Positions 53,292-63,163 are shown, counted from the stretch's first letter. The stretch is 64,000 nt of DNA from Thermoplasmata archaeon (GCA_015063185.1 SUSY01000002.1:19222-83221); one strand, 5' to 3'. Notes: generated by a model not told the origin, from the sequence alone. Numbers and translations: made by a program.

Positions 53292-54935
53292 CTATTGTCT
53301 GTGTACAGTTATACCCATACTCCTGAGGATGGGTATCATGTTCCTCACCGCTTCGCGATCGTATTCCCTGATGCTCTCCGGTATGACGCCCCAAGGTGCG
53401 ATGTATGGGGAGATCCTGTTATCTGAATCCTTCTTCTCACCGTACACCCAACCGCTGGACTTGCGCTCGGTGACCCAACGGTCGTGCTCCAATATGGAAA
53501 GGAACTCCACCTCGCCTTCGGAGAGCTCGTCCATCGCGGTATCTGGATCACCATCCTGGGACATGACGCATCCGATCGCAACGATCTTGTCGAAGTATCC
53601 GTAGGCCTGTTTGATGTTGGATAGCTTCAGATCGTCACGGAGGTTATCCCAACTACCGTATTCGGTCTGACCTTCCTCCTTACGTCTCCTCACATAATCA
53701 TCATGGATGGCCATCGCGACCTCCTCGATCCTGTCTATGAAGAATGCGGGAATCTCCGGATCCATCATGTCGGAACCTTTCAGGAACAATTCTGCCGAAC
53801 GTTCACAGGTACATACGATATCCAATCCGTTCGGGAAGAGCTCCTCCACCTTCAACAACCTGTTCAATGTCTTACCCTTCGATTCGGGGAAGGATTCCGA
53901 CATTGCTATGGACGAGGTCCTGTACTCTATGGACATCCCATCATCAGAGATCACATATCTGGATTTGGATGGATAGACACTCTTGACAGTGGCACCGTAT
54001 GCGACACGGTTCCATTCCTGCAGCTCATCACAGAGGATCAACAGATAGGAGATTGGATCTGAATCCAGGGACAAAGGGCCCAGATTGAACGGTTCCCTTG
54101 TGAACGTGTGGTTGTGGAAGTTGTGCATCAGGATTGCGGATGCTCCCTCCACTACGGGTACGATGGCATCCTTACCGTATTGACCATGGATGTTGCTCAT
54201 CCATTTCATCAACATGAGTGCACTGAAATACCCATGATCGACGAAACATGTCCTATACATGTTATCCTCATACCCTTTCAGAGCAGAGATTGCATCCTGC
54301 AACGGAATGCCCAGGATGGAAGAGATCCTGTCAGCCATCATCTCAAGGGAATCCTGACCATCGTGATGGACCATCAGGTCCTCCATCCCCCTGATCATAG
54401 GTACCGGTGTGATCTTCGAATCCTCACGATAACATGCGGACCTGAGGAACCTTCTGATCTTGTTGTAGGATATCTCTATGGGATACCCCATATCATGGAA
54501 CATGGATGCCAGACCCCAAACGTACAGGAACTCCTCGTCCGTGTTTTCAAGAGAGATGTCCGTCCTATGATCCGTGAATGCATCCCTGAACCTCTTGGAC
54601 GATGCGTATATGGAAAGACCGAGAATGAACACGTTGATGGAGTGTACGTAATGGTCCCTCTGACTGTCCACCATCTTGTCGGCACGTTTCTCGTACGCAT
54701 GCATCAACTCGATCAGACCGAGGAGATCGGCCTCCCCCGACAACCTATACGAGTTCCTGAACGTGCGATAGATGACGGATGCATTCTCCTCCGTTTCCGA
54801 TGAAGAGAATTCCTTCAGGGCCTCCCTCAATATGGTCAACGTTCCCTTGTTACCTTTGGTATCCTTGGAGAACAATGAATCGAAGAAGGAGTCCACGTAT
54901 TTCCTTGTGAAGAGTCCGGGCATCTCTGAGGCCAT
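53292..54935 (-). CDS. HD-domain protein with C-terminal RyR domain
   Basis: A 547-residue protein. The central part (residues 80-330) carries HD-superfamily metal ligands: His95 in QRDHYVHSINVF, His147-Asp148 in MFHDMGYPIE, VHHDGQD and the late aspartate in LCDELQEWNR. The last 80 residues (EFLSILEHDRWVTERKSSGWVYG ... SPYIAPWGVIPESIREYDREAVRNMI) are a RyR domain. In prokaryotes RyR domains are predicted ligand-binding modules in conflict systems. An HD phosphohydrolase could make or destroy a nucleotide signal. The stop is TAG, in frame with the TIR gene three codons later. First gene of the TIR unit. Confidence 0.8.
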   Translation of the reverse strand: MASEMPGLFTRKYVDSFFDSLFSKDTKGNKGTLTILREALKEFSSSETEENASVIYRTFRNSYRLSGEADLLGLIELMHAYEKRADKMVDSQRDHYVHSINVFILGLSIYASSKRFRDAFTDHRTDISLENTDEEFLYVWGLASMFHDMGYPIEISYNKIRRFLRSACYREDSKITPVPMIRGMEDLMVHHDGQDSLEMMADRISSILGIPLQDAISALKGYEDNMYRTCFVDHGYFSALMLMKWMSNIHGQYGKDAIVPVVEGASAILMHNFHNHTFTREPFNLGPLSLDSDPISYLLILCDELQEWNRVAYGATVKSVYPSKSRYVISDDGMSIEYRTSSIAMSESFPESKGKTLNRLLKVEELFPNGLDIVCTCERSAELFLKGSDMMDPEIPAFFIDRIEEVAMAIHDDYVRRRKEEGQTEYGSWDNLRDDLKLSNIKQAYGYFDKIVAIGCVMSQDGDPDTAMDELSEGEVEFLSILEHDRWVTERKSSGWVYGEKKDSDNRISPYIAPWGVIPESIREYDREAVRNMIPILRSMGITVHRQ

Positions 54936-54981
54936 GAACGTTGATGGTCGAGGACATTCAATAGGATTGTGCCTACCAGGA

Positions 54982-56661
54982 TCATTTCTTCAGATGCTTA
55001 CCAAGATAGTAATATGCATCCGTCAGGGTCTTTGTGAGATGATACCATGTATCCCTAGGATGATAGACCATGCTGACATACTTCTCATGCTTCGCATCCA
55101 CTGGCCACTTCATAGCAGCGAGGGCTGCCCTGGTCTTGGGTGACAACGGGGATGCGAGGACTCTCAACCAGGCCTTTATGTTCTTGTATCCGAGATCGAT
55201 CATCCTGTCCGGGAACAGGTCTTTCACGATATCAGAATAGGCCAGTTCGCCGTTGGTCACATGCTCGTAGATATCCAACCTCTGTCTCTCTTCCTCGCAG
55301 ACATCCTTGAATATGGGCTCACCTTCGGAAGATATGCCGACTATAGGAGGTTCAGGACTGGAGAGGAAGAACTCCGTGAGGTTCACATTGTCCCAGAGTT
55401 TGATGGTCTTATCACGTGTGTGATACCCTTTGTGCTCGATGTTGGGATCATCATTCAGTATGAAATAGTACAGACCTTCGACCTTAGCATCGGGAAAGAT
55501 GTCGGAGATCAGTTTCTGTGAGGAATATTTCATCGTTGTCACATCCACGATGGATATGTTATCGTATTCTCCCAGTGTCTTCGCATACTTGTTGAATAAA
55601 TCCTTACGTTTTTTCTTTATCTCCACTTTGTTCTCTTCGAAGAAAGTGTATGGATCGCCTTCAAAATCCGGGTAGAAGTAATTGACAAGGACCTCCTGAT
55701 ACCCTTTGTAACTCTTGTAATTGGAACCTATGAGTATGTTGAGGAAACGGGGAGCATAGATGTACAGACTCTCATCGAAACTGTTCCTATCATGATACTG
55801 TTTCATGTTGTACCCATCACGGGCGACGAAGAACAACGTACTGTCCTTATCACGATTCTTCTCGATGAACCTCATGTAGTCGAAGAGTAACGGCCCACCG
55901 AACCTATATGCGACATCATACCAGAAATCGTTACCTTTCTCATAGGAGTGGATCATATCCAGAGATACGATCATCGATCTCTCAACAGATCTATTGGCCA
56001 GATAGAACTTATGGATCAAAGGGTGTTTTCTTAGATAGTTGTCTATTGGACGTCTGACATTGGCACAGTATATTCCGAGACTCCTTGGTACACGATAATC
56101 GGAATGCTTGTTGTCACCGAAATGGATGATCTCGTCAGGATGTATCCTCTTCTCGGCCAACATCCTCTTGAATAGGTTTCCGGAATGCTTGTTGCAATTG
56201 TGTTCGCATGAGACGTACAGGTCCGTGTACCCTTCCAATCCACACAGTTTGAGAAGATGTTCAAGATACCTCTTCGGAAGGTACATGTCGGAGATGAGAT
56301 AGACCTCACGTTTCTTGCATAATGCATTGAATGCGTCCCTGACCTCGGGAAGACAGAATGCACACATCTCGAACTCCAACTCCGTCCTCTTCAGATGTGC
56401 ATACTTCGGGTCGATCGTCTCATAGATGTTGGCAAAGGTCGTCTCTCCTGACCATTTGTCCCTTGCCAGATGTTCCGCACGAATTCTCTCCTTCGCGAAC
56501 CCTGGAGCGTTGGAGAATTTCTCGATGTGTTTGAAGAGGTCCCTCGGTTTCACATAGGGTCTCAACAGAAGCGTGTCATAGATGTCGAAGGAGATGTACT
56601 TGTATTTCCTGGCCTCGGTGAATAACCACCTGATGTCCGTGATGTCCCCATGCTTCGTCAT
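54982..56661 (-). CDS. HAD-superfamily hydrolase of the COG5610 type
   Basis: A 559-residue protein. Residues 20-215 are a HAD domain: motif I SFDIYDTLLLRPYVKP (the DxYDT nucleophile), VYLISDMYLPKRYLEHLL, and IIHFGDNKHSDYRVPRSLGI as motif IV. The second half is a conserved but uncharacterised region (ARDGYNMKQYHDR, VDVTTMKYSSQKLI). Proteins of this type are usually encoded in surface-polysaccharide loci. CTTATATCCC about 27 bases before the ATG suggests a leaderless mRNA. It lies upstream of, and in the same direction as, the TIR/RyR unit but 46 bases apart and probably unrelated. Confidence 0.75.
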   Translation of the reverse strand: MTKHGDITDIRWLFTEARKYKYISFDIYDTLLLRPYVKPRDLFKHIEKFSNAPGFAKERIRAEHLARDKWSGETTFANIYETIDPKYAHLKRTELEFEMCAFCLPEVRDAFNALCKKREVYLISDMYLPKRYLEHLLKLCGLEGYTDLYVSCEHNCNKHSGNLFKRMLAEKRIHPDEIIHFGDNKHSDYRVPRSLGIYCANVRRPIDNYLRKHPLIHKFYLANRSVERSMIVSLDMIHSYEKGNDFWYDVAYRFGGPLLFDYMRFIEKNRDKDSTLFFVARDGYNMKQYHDRNSFDESLYIYAPRFLNILIGSNYKSYKGYQEVLVNYFYPDFEGDPYTFFEENKVEIKKKRKDLFNKYAKTLGEYDNISIVDVTTMKYSSQKLISDIFPDAKVEGLYYFILNDDPNIEHKGYHTRDKTIKLWDNVNLTEFFLSSPEPPIVGISSEGEPIFKDVCEEERQRLDIYEHVTNGELAYSDIVKDLFPDRMIDLGYKNIKAWLRVLASPLSPKTRAALAAMKWPVDAKHEKYVSMVYHPRDTWYHLTKTLTDAYYYLGKHLKK

Positions 56662-56697
56662 CTTCGGGATAAATGAATCTGCTGGGATATAAGACTC

Positions 56698-57063
56698 TCA
56701 TACGAGAGGCCTGCTCTCCAGAACTAGATGGGTTCCGGAACGAAGATAGATGAGGGGAACACCGTGCTTTCTGAGCTTACTCCTGAGCAACTTGTCGTTG
56801 GTCAGGACGTATGCGTTCTCACGAAGGGCCAATTCTATGACGGAAGCGTCACCTGTGGCATCGGTCTTGATTATGGTGTATCTCCTCGCAAGGTCCAACG
56901 CTGCGTTGGCATACTTGTGCTTGAGGTGCTTCAGTTCACCGATCAGTGGTCCGGGGACGACAAAACGTACATCCCCAAGAAGGTCACGAACTGCGTAATC
57001 AAGATTGATACGCAGTTCGAAAGGCATTAGTAAAGCGTTTGTGTCGAGAACGACGGTCTGCAT
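56698..57063 (-). CDS. PIN-domain protein (FCF1/UTP24-like)
   Basis: A 121-residue PIN nuclease-fold protein. Acidic residues occur in VVLDTNALLMPFE, PGPLIGELKHLK, DATGDASVIELAL and YVLTNDKLLRSKLR, the expected four-acid site. Unlike VapC toxins it has no antitoxin gene beside it and sits directly behind eIF2-gamma, an arrangement repeated in archaea, so a role in rRNA processing is likelier than a toxin-antitoxin function. Its ATG comes six bases after the eIF2-gamma stop. Confidence 0.88.
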   Translation of the reverse strand: MQTVVLDTNALLMPFELRINLDYAVRDLLGDVRFVVPGPLIGELKHLKHKYANAALDLARRYTIIKTDATGDASVIELALRENAYVLTNDKLLRSKLRKHGVPLIYLRSGTHLVLESRPLV

Positions 57064-57069
57064 ACCGAA

Positions 57070-58305
57070 TCACTCGATGATACCGTATCCGATGAGTCTC
57101 CACTTGTTGGAGATCCTTCTGGAAATGGCCACTCTCTGTCCCTTGACGATACATACCGGAATCTTCAGGACGACCTGGATCTTTCCGGCCTTACCGTTCT
57201 TGACGACACCCACAGTGGTAGCGGTACCGATGGACAACATCAGCATCTCGTTGGACTTGATCTCATCGACCTCGAGATCGGATGATGAACCTACGACCCT
57301 GTCAAGGAGCACGGTCTTCATTGTGAAGTCGTGCGCCACCTCAGGCACCTGTCCGGGAATTCCAACCATACGTCCGGTGAGTCCATCGGACTTGGTGATG
57401 GAGGGATCGAGTGACGTACCGATGGAGATGAGTCCTCCGGGGCCAATGGATTTGACGGACTTGCTTCCGGCGAAGAGCGATGTCACCTTCGTGGTGAGTC
57501 TCTGCCAGACAGTCTTTCCGCCGACCTCCGTCCTGATACCGGGAACGATCTCGATCTCATCACCGATCTTCAGGGTACCCTGGATCAGGGAACCTCCGAG
57601 GACTCCGCCCTTGAGATCCTTGGGGGACGTACCGGGGGAGTTGATATCGAAGGACCTTGCGACATGCATGAGTGCAGGTGCATCTACATCCCTCTTGACA
57701 GAGGAAATGATGTGATCCTCAATAGTCTTGATCAGCATATCGATGTTCACCCCACTGTTCGCGGAGATGGGGACGATAGGCGCATTCTCGGCGATGGTAC
57801 CTTTGACGAACTCCTTGATCTGCTTGAAGTTCTCGACCGCCTGTTCCCTGGTGACGATATCGATCTTGTTCTGAACGATGATGATCTTCTCGATTCCTAT
57901 GATCGAGAGTGCCATCAGATGTTCCTTGGTCTGAGGCTGGGGACACTTCTCGTTGGCTGCAACAAGAAGGATCGCTCCATCCATGAGGGCAGCCCCGGAG
58001 AGCATTGTGGCCATGAGTGTCTCGTGACCGGGAGCGTCCACGAAGGACACTGCTCTGAGGAACTCGGTATCCGCACCACAGTTGGGACATTTCTTGTCAG
58101 TGCTGTATGCGGCTGCCCCCTCACAGTTGGGACACTTGTAGAACGCGACGTCTGCATATCCGAGTCTGATTGAGATTCCTCTCTTGACCTCCTCGGAGTG
58201 ACGGTCAGCCCACTCGCCAGAGAGTGCTCTGGTGAGCGTGGTCTTACCGTGATCGACGTGTCCTATCATCCCGATGTTGACTTCGGGCTGCTTGGGTACT
58301 TTCAT
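57070..58305 (-). CDS. eif2g: Translation initiation factor 2, gamma subunit
   Basis: A 411-residue GTPase that carries Met-tRNAi to the small ribosomal subunit. P-loop GHVDHGKTT, switch [12 protein letters not shown], a zinc knuckle ([12 protein letters not shown] ... [10 protein letters not shown]) inserted in the G domain, [22 protein letters not shown] and [11 protein letters not shown]. The beta-barrel domains II and III follow. It starts four bases after the S6e stop, the conserved archaeal S6e-eIF2-gamma-PIN order. Confidence 0.97.
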   Translation of the reverse strand: MKVPKQPEVNIGMIGHVDHGKTTLTRALSGEWADRHSEEVKRGISIRLGYADVAFYKCPNCEGAAAYSTDKKCPNCGADTEFLRAVSFVDAPGHETLMATMLSGAALMDGAILLVAANEKCPQPQTKEHLMALSIIGIEKIIIVQNKIDIVTREQAVENFKQIKEFVKGTIAENAPIVPISANSGVNIDMLIKTIEDHIISSVKRDVDAPALMHVARSFDINSPGTSPKDLKGGVLGGSLIQGTLKIGDEIEIVPGIRTEVGGKTVWQRLTTKVTSLFAGSKSVKSIGPGGLISIGTSLDPSITKSDGLTGRMVGIPGQVPEVAHDFTMKTVLLDRVVGSSSDLEVDEIKSNEMLMLSIGTATTVGVVKNGKAGKIQVVLKIPVCIVKGQRVAISRRISNKWRLIGYGIIE

Positions 58306-58309
58306 CGGA

Positions 58310-58699
58310 TTACTCCGAGGGCTCTGCGATGGTCTCTTCGATGGACTTGGGTCCGTACTCGGTGACGGCCATGTTGATCTGGACGATCTTCTCGGAGATT
58401 GCGCATCCGTGGATTGCGACCCTTCTCCTCTGTCCAGGGTACTTCTCGTGGAATCCGAGTCCCTCGGACATGAGGAGCATTCTCCTCTTGTTTCCGGGAA
58501 GGTCCTTCCTCATAGGAGTTCCGTTTCCATCTGATCCGCCGGTGATCTGGAGTTTGTATCCGGGAAGTCCGACGAAGATTCCGTCAATAATCTCTCCGAC
58601 GCACTTGCCAGTCAGAGAGTTCGCGTGGTGGCCGGTAACGGTCATGTTGTAGGACTTACCGGTCTTCTTGTCATTAACAACAGCTTTGTATTCTGCCAT
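58310..58699 (-). CDS. rps6e: 30S ribosomal protein S6e
   Basis: A 129-residue eS6 protein. The conserved N-terminal strands ([37 protein letters not shown]) and the [26 protein letters not shown] block are clear, followed by [18 protein letters not shown] precedes the ATG, and TATATAAA lies about 35 bases upstream: a promoter with a short leader. First gene of S6e-eIF2-gamma-PIN. Confidence 0.96.
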   Translation of the reverse strand: MAEYKAVVNDKKTGKSYNMTVTGHHANSLTGKCVGEIIDGIFVGLPGYKLQITGGSDGNGTPMRKDLPGNKRRMLLMSEGLGFHEKYPGQRRRVAIHGCAISEKIVQINMAVTEYGPKSIEETIAEPSE

Positions 58700-58841
58700 T
58701 TGAACACCTGTAAGTCCTGGCTAACCGCACATAGTTTATATATGTTGGCAAAGACAGAGCGAGCTATACTGTCGACCGGTGGACGGAACCACATCATAGA
58801 GAAGGCGCATGATATGACCGTATTCGGTATGGATCGTCGAC

Positions 58842-59579
58842 TCAGTCCAAAATTGCCTTAGCGATACGTGCGCAGAAACGTCCCCATCCGTCACACTGCA
58901 TGAGTAATGCGACAATGATCCCGCCGGAAAGTTTCGATTCTCCTCCCGCACGCTCTCCGAACTCGAACTGGTACTCCTCGATCCTGAGGTCCTTGGGAAC
59001 GTATTTCATCAGATCGAACAACGCCTTGAATCCCTTCATCTGGAATTCTGAGCCATGTTCCTCAATGACACCTTTGATGAGTTCGGTGTCTCCGCCGAAC
59101 AACCCGCTCATGATGTCGGACGATATCTGTTTGTCATGCATCCTTAGGGTGAACGCGGCGAGGTAATGTGCACCCCATGATCCCACCCACCTTCCGAACG
59201 ATGACAGGTTGGACCTGTCCTTCCTTACACCGATGGTCAACTGGGCTCCACCAAGGAGTTGTTGGTACATACCATTCAACGCGGACGGAGGGTGCTGGAA
59301 ATCCGAATCCATGTTGATGAAATACCTCGTCTTGGTCTCCTGGATGCCCTGGAAGATACTTGCGGACAAGCCCTTATCGTTAGGATCGCGAACGAACAAT
59401 CTGACCTTATCATCCAATGAGGCTTTCTCCGAGACGATCCTCTGAGTCCCGTCCTTCGAATTGTCATCCATCACAAGAACATGGAAATCAGGGTAAAGGT
59501 CCCTGAGAACATCTATCATCTCGCCAATATTGGCTTCCTCATTGTACGTGGGGAGAATGACTGTGCAACCATCCTGCAT
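58842..59579 (-). CDS. GT2 polyprenol-phosphate mannosyltransferase (DPM1-like)
   Basis: A 245-residue GT-A enzyme that transfers a hexose, probably mannose, from a nucleotide sugar to dolichyl phosphate. It shows ILPTYNEEANIGEMID, VLVMDDNSKDGTQRI, the DxD-type FINMDSDFQHPPSAL, and DIMSGLFGGDTELIK. The C-terminal GWGRFCARIAKAILD is too short for a membrane anchor, like soluble DPM1 forms, which pair with membrane partners such as GtrA. ATG 59579 is preferred over ATG 59615 because AGAAGGGAT precedes it. It follows the PGI/PMI gene. Confidence 0.85.
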   Translation of the reverse strand: MQDGCTVILPTYNEEANIGEMIDVLRDLYPDFHVLVMDDNSKDGTQRIVSEKASLDDKVRLFVRDPNDKGLSASIFQGIQETKTRYFINMDSDFQHPPSALNGMYQQLLGGAQLTIGVRKDRSNLSSFGRWVGSWGAHYLAAFTLRMHDKQISSDIMSGLFGGDTELIKGVIEEHGSEFQMKGFKALFDLMKYVPKDLRIEEYQFEFGERAGGESKLSGGIIVALLMQCDGWGRFCARIAKAILD

Positions 59580-59630
59580 AAGATCCCTTCTGTGTTCACT
59601 ATGGTGGTATCCCATATAACGATGATGGGA

Positions 59631-60668
59631 TTAGCCATTGGACTTACTAACCTTCTTCTTCCTTCCGAGCTTCTTGGAAAGGATCTTCTTCAGTGACGAT
59701 ATGGACGAGATATCCGAAGGGTCGATGTCCTTGAAGAATGCGAGATGCAATGAGATGAAATCACCCAACATCATCGCCCTCATCTCCCTTTCGAAGACGG
59801 TCTTGCCGGAGACGCGGACCACATATGGTTTCAATCCACGTTCCCTGATTGTCGCAATCGTGGATGTCACGATCTTCTTCATCGATTTGGATTGTTCCTC
59901 TTCGACTAGGATGATGGGTTTGATGTCGACACCTTCCACCATACCCTCGAAATCACCATGATTGGTATCCGGAAGATGACCGTCGAATGCTATGATCTTG
60001 GAGTTCTCGTTGAACTGTGCCCTCCATCTTCCGGCAATAGCGGAAAGCGAATACGAGGAATAGATCACAGGCAGAGATCCGGATATCTCCCCCGCGATTG
60101 CCCTAGGGACACCGTCCATAGGTGCCAGAGATGCAACATATTTCTTCAGAGAAGGGATGACTCTCCTGACATCGTCACAGATGTCGGGGCCACCGATGGA
60201 TGAAATGGCATTGAGCATGAATCCGATACTGTTACCGACCGCATTACGAGGTTGAAGCCCGGACTTGACCTTGACCAATGGAACACAGTCCGCGATGGCC
60301 TTTGTCTCCAATTTCCCCCCGGAGGTTATGACGATGACTTTGCATCCACGCGCTATGGCCTGATCATAGACGGAAAGGGTCTCCTCAGTGTTTCCGGAAT
60401 AGCTGCTCACAAGGACCAGAACGTCCTTGTTGGCCCATACGGGCAGTTCCGGGAAACGTATGACCGATATCGGCACATCAGAATGCTCGTACAAGCAATC
60501 GGCCACGATGTCGCCACCGATAGCGGAACCACCCATACCACATATCAGGATGTGATTGAAATCCATGGGTGTGAGGCCCAGATCCACATTGATGGATTCC
60601 TCCAGGTCATTGATGACATTGGAGGTCTCCCTCATCATATTGTGCGGATCCGAGATCTCTACGACCAT
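59631..60668 (-). CDS. Bifunctional phosphoglucose/phosphomannose isomerase
   Basis: A 345-residue SIS-domain isomerase interconverting fructose 6-phosphate with glucose 6-phosphate or mannose 6-phosphate. The first SIS domain has ILICGMGGSAIGGDIVAD and VSSYSGNTEETLSVYDQA; LQPRNAVGNSIG and FDGHLPDTNHGDFEGM mark the archaeal PGI/PMI type. With the mannosyltransferase downstream it suggests supply of mannose for glycosylation. ATG 60668 is used; GTG 60674 overlaps the aIF5B stop. Confidence 0.9.
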   Translation of the reverse strand: MVVEISDPHNMMRETSNVINDLEESINVDLGLTPMDFNHILICGMGGSAIGGDIVADCLYEHSDVPISVIRFPELPVWANKDVLVLVSSYSGNTEETLSVYDQAIARGCKVIVITSGGKLETKAIADCVPLVKVKSGLQPRNAVGNSIGFMLNAISSIGGPDICDDVRRVIPSLKKYVASLAPMDGVPRAIAGEISGSLPVIYSSYSLSAIAGRWRAQFNENSKIIAFDGHLPDTNHGDFEGMVEGVDIKPIILVEEEQSKSMKKIVTSTIATIRERGLKPYVVRVSGKTVFEREMRAMMLGDFISLHLAFFKDIDPSDISSISSLKKILSKKLGRKKKVSKSNG

Positions 60669-60670
60669 AA

Positions 60671-62422
60671 TCACATGCCCCAGAACTTGTCGTCCCTACG
60701 TTTGATCTCGATGACCTCTTCGAGGGTCATCTTCTCATCCTCGTTCAGATCCAACTTCTGGAACTCCTTGATGGATGATTCCAGGATATCGACATAGATG
60801 ATGTCCTCCTCCTTGGCCTGACGACCGATGGTGATATCGTCGATGGCACAGGCGACCTCGTCACCCTGTGTCGCTTCCTTGACCACATCCTCCCCGTCAC
60901 GGAGACTGCGGATCCTTCCGAGTGAACGACCGTCATCACCGATGAGGCGCAGTCCGGGTCTGAGACGTCCGGACAACACCCTGATTCCCACGATCGCAGG
61001 CTTGGTGGCATGGAAAACGCAGTTGGGCATGATGGTGAACTTTGCAGGGAACGGGAACTCCGACCTCTTATCGGAATCGTTCTGCTTCTTGGAATCGTCC
61101 AACCATTCCTGGTACTCCTCGATGAGACGATAGACGACATCGTTGGAGAATATCCTGAGTCCGCTCTCCTCGAACGCCGCCTCGGCCTCCTTGGAGGTCT
61201 TGACGTTGAACGCGAGGATGATCTTGTTGAGAGGATCGCCGCGAAGAGCGTCCGTCTCGAGGATGTCCCTACGGGTGATCTCACCCATACCGTACCTGCG
61301 GATGGGGATTCCCGCTGCCTTGGCCTCGAACGCCAATGCCTCGAGCGAACCGATCGCATCGGCCTTGATGTACACCCCGTCGTCCTGGAGATCGATCTTG
61401 ATGGATGCCTCCTCGGTCATCTCCTTGATGGAGGGGTCCTTCTCGTTCTTGACGACACGGAGCGGTGCACCTGCTATGACTCCCTCCATATTCTGACATG
61501 AAATCTTGACACCTGCTGCCGCATGGAGTTCCTTGACCCTCTCGAACTTGTCACGGGGATCCATGATCTCGTCCAACGGTCTGGGTTTGAGGATCGCCTT
61601 GATCTTGGTGACGACGGGTGCACCTCTGGTACCGAGTGCTACGGTATCACCCTGCTTCATCACTCCGGAATAGAGGATCATATCGAGGGTCTTTCCCAGT
61701 CCCTTCTCCTCCTTGATCTCGAGGATTGTTCCTCTTCCGGGGCCCTCCTCCTGGGCCAACTGCTGCTCGAGGAACTTCTGTGCCAATCCGATGAGCATCA
61801 GAAGGAGGTCAGGAATTCCCTCCCCTTCCTTGGCGGAGATGGGGACGAGTGCTACGGTCTTGGTGAAATCGTCGATCCTGTCGTACCTATCGGCGTATAT
61901 GCCCTCGTTGGAGAGATCCCCGATTACCGCATACAACTTCTCGTTGAACGCTTCCTGTGTGTGGGCCTGCTGCATCTTCTCGGAGAGGACGAACGGCCTG
62001 CCCTCCTCACAGACCCAACCTTGGATCGTATCGACCTTGTTGAGTGCGATGATGAAAGGGGTCTTGTACTGCCTCAGGATCTTGATGGATTCGATGGTCT
62101 GGGGCATGAGACCTTCCCTAATATCGATGACCAGTACGGCGATGTCCGCGAGTGAACCGCCCCTGGCCCTGAGCGTGATGAACGAATGGTGTCCGGGGGT
62201 GTCGATGAACAGGAGTCCGGGAACGTCGAACTTCTTGTTACCAATCAGTTTTCCGCACACCTTGTAGATGTGATCGATCGGTACCTCCGTGGCACCGATG
62301 TGTTGCGTGATGGCTCCCGCCTCACGCGCCTGGACCGAGGTGCCTCTGATCCTATCCAAAAGCTTTGTCTTTCCGTGGTCCACATGTCCGAGGACCGAAA
62401 CAACAGGTTGCCTGATCGCCAT
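60671..62422 (-). CDS. infB: Translation initiation factor 5B (IF2-like)
   Basis: A 583-residue aIF5B, the GTPase that joins ribosomal subunits during initiation. P-loop GHVDHGKT with the ITQHIGATEVP switch, FIDTPGHHSF, ALNKVDTIQGW, then beta-barrel domains and the C-terminal barrel-helix that binds initiator tRNA. No intein is present, although archaeal infB often holds one. ATG 62422 is chosen (GAGGTG upstream); the first three residues of the track ORF are excluded. Confidence 0.96.
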   Translation of the reverse strand: MAIRQPVVSVLGHVDHGKTKLLDRIRGTSVQAREAGAITQHIGATEVPIDHIYKVCGKLIGNKKFDVPGLLFIDTPGHHSFITLRARGGSLADIAVLVIDIREGLMPQTIESIKILRQYKTPFIIALNKVDTIQGWVCEEGRPFVLSEKMQQAHTQEAFNEKLYAVIGDLSNEGIYADRYDRIDDFTKTVALVPISAKEGEGIPDLLLMLIGLAQKFLEQQLAQEEGPGRGTILEIKEEKGLGKTLDMILYSGVMKQGDTVALGTRGAPVVTKIKAILKPRPLDEIMDPRDKFERVKELHAAAGVKISCQNMEGVIAGAPLRVVKNEKDPSIKEMTEEASIKIDLQDDGVYIKADAIGSLEALAFEAKAAGIPIRRYGMGEITRRDILETDALRGDPLNKIILAFNVKTSKEAEAAFEESGLRIFSNDVVYRLIEEYQEWLDDSKKQNDSDKRSEFPFPAKFTIMPNCVFHATKPAIVGIRVLSGRLRPGLRLIGDDGRSLGRIRSLRDGEDVVKEATQGDEVACAIDDITIGRQAKEEDIIYVDILESSIKEFQKLDLNEDEKMTLEEVIEIKRRDDKFWGM

Positions 62423-62484
62423 GAGAAACACCTCTAGTGGGTTATATGAAATAAGGTAAGGGGTTTGGAGTGTTTAATAATTAA

Positions 62485-62934
62485 TCACTCGTAGATCCAG
62501 GACTGGATGGTCTTCTCGTAGGAAACGAGTTCCTCAGGCCTGAAGAAGATGGAGATCTCCCTCTCTGCAGACTCGACGGAATCGGATCCGTGGATGATGT
62601 TCATACCGGTCTGCATTCCGAAGTCGCCGCGGATGGTTCCGGGTGCGGACTCCTTGGGGTTGGTCTTACCCATCATGTTCCTGCAAACGGAAACGGCGCT
62701 CTCTCCTTCCCACACCATTGCCAGAACAGGTCCGGAAGTGATGTAGCTGATGAGGGAGGGGAAGAAAGGCTTGTCCTTGTGCTCTCCGTAGTGGTTCTCT
62801 GCGACCTCCTTGGGGATGACCATGAGCTTCATGGCCACGAGCTTCAGACCCTTCTTCTCGAAGCGGGAGACGATCTCACCGCAGATGCCGCGCTGGACAC
62901 CGTCGGGCTTGACCATCAGGTAAGTTCTCTCCAT
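62485..62934 (-). CDS. ndk: Nucleoside diphosphate kinase
   Basis: A 149-residue enzyme that balances NTP pools. It begins with [16 protein letters not shown], carries the substrate loop [18 protein letters not shown] and the phospho-histidine in [16 protein letters not shown]. The correct start is ATG 62934, five bases after the L24e stop; the longer track ORF extends into L24e. Cotranscribed with the ribosomal genes upstream. Confidence 0.97.
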   Translation of the reverse strand: MERTYLMVKPDGVQRGICGEIVSRFEKKGLKLVAMKLMVIPKEVAENHYGEHKDKPFFPSLISYITSGPVLAMVWEGESAVSVCRNMMGKTNPKESAPGTIRGDFGMQTGMNIIHGSDSVESAEREISIFFRPEELVSYEKTIQSWIYE

Positions 62935-62939
62935 GGAAT

Positions 62940-63158
62940 TCACTCCTTCTTCTCTGCGGCCTTCAAGCGTGCTGCCTTCTCGATTGCGAACTTCTCGGTC
63001 CATGCGGTGGTCCTGGGGACGCGCTTGAGCTCGATCATGTTCTTGTAGCACTTGTTGGTGCAGAAGTTGAGGACGGTTCCGTCCTTCTTGATGTACATCT
63101 TTCCGGTTCCGGGCTCGATGTCGGCTCCGCAGAAAGAACAGGTTCTCTTCTCTGCCAT
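62940..63158 (-). CDS. rpl24e: 50S ribosomal protein L24e
   Basis: A 72-residue eL24 protein with the zinc site [21 protein letters not shown] ... [10 protein letters not shown] and the RTTAWTEKF tail. ATG 63158 follows the S28e stop closely; the track start at 63167 is inside the spacer. Part of the conserved L7Ae-S28e-L24e-Ndk order. Confidence 0.96.
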   Translation of the reverse strand: MAEKRTCSFCGADIEPGTGKMYIKKDGTVLNFCTNKCYKNMIELKRVPRTTAWTEKFAIEKAARLKAAEKKE

Positions 63159-63163
63159 CTGAA

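Noticed and set aside
56698-57063. VapC-type toxin of a toxin-antitoxin pair
   Set aside because: The PIN gene has no antitoxin gene beside it and lies in the conserved S6e-eIF2-gamma operon, so a housekeeping role is more likely.
60671-62422. Intein in aIF5B
   Set aside because: The GTPase motifs are continuous and the total length is normal for an intein-free protein.
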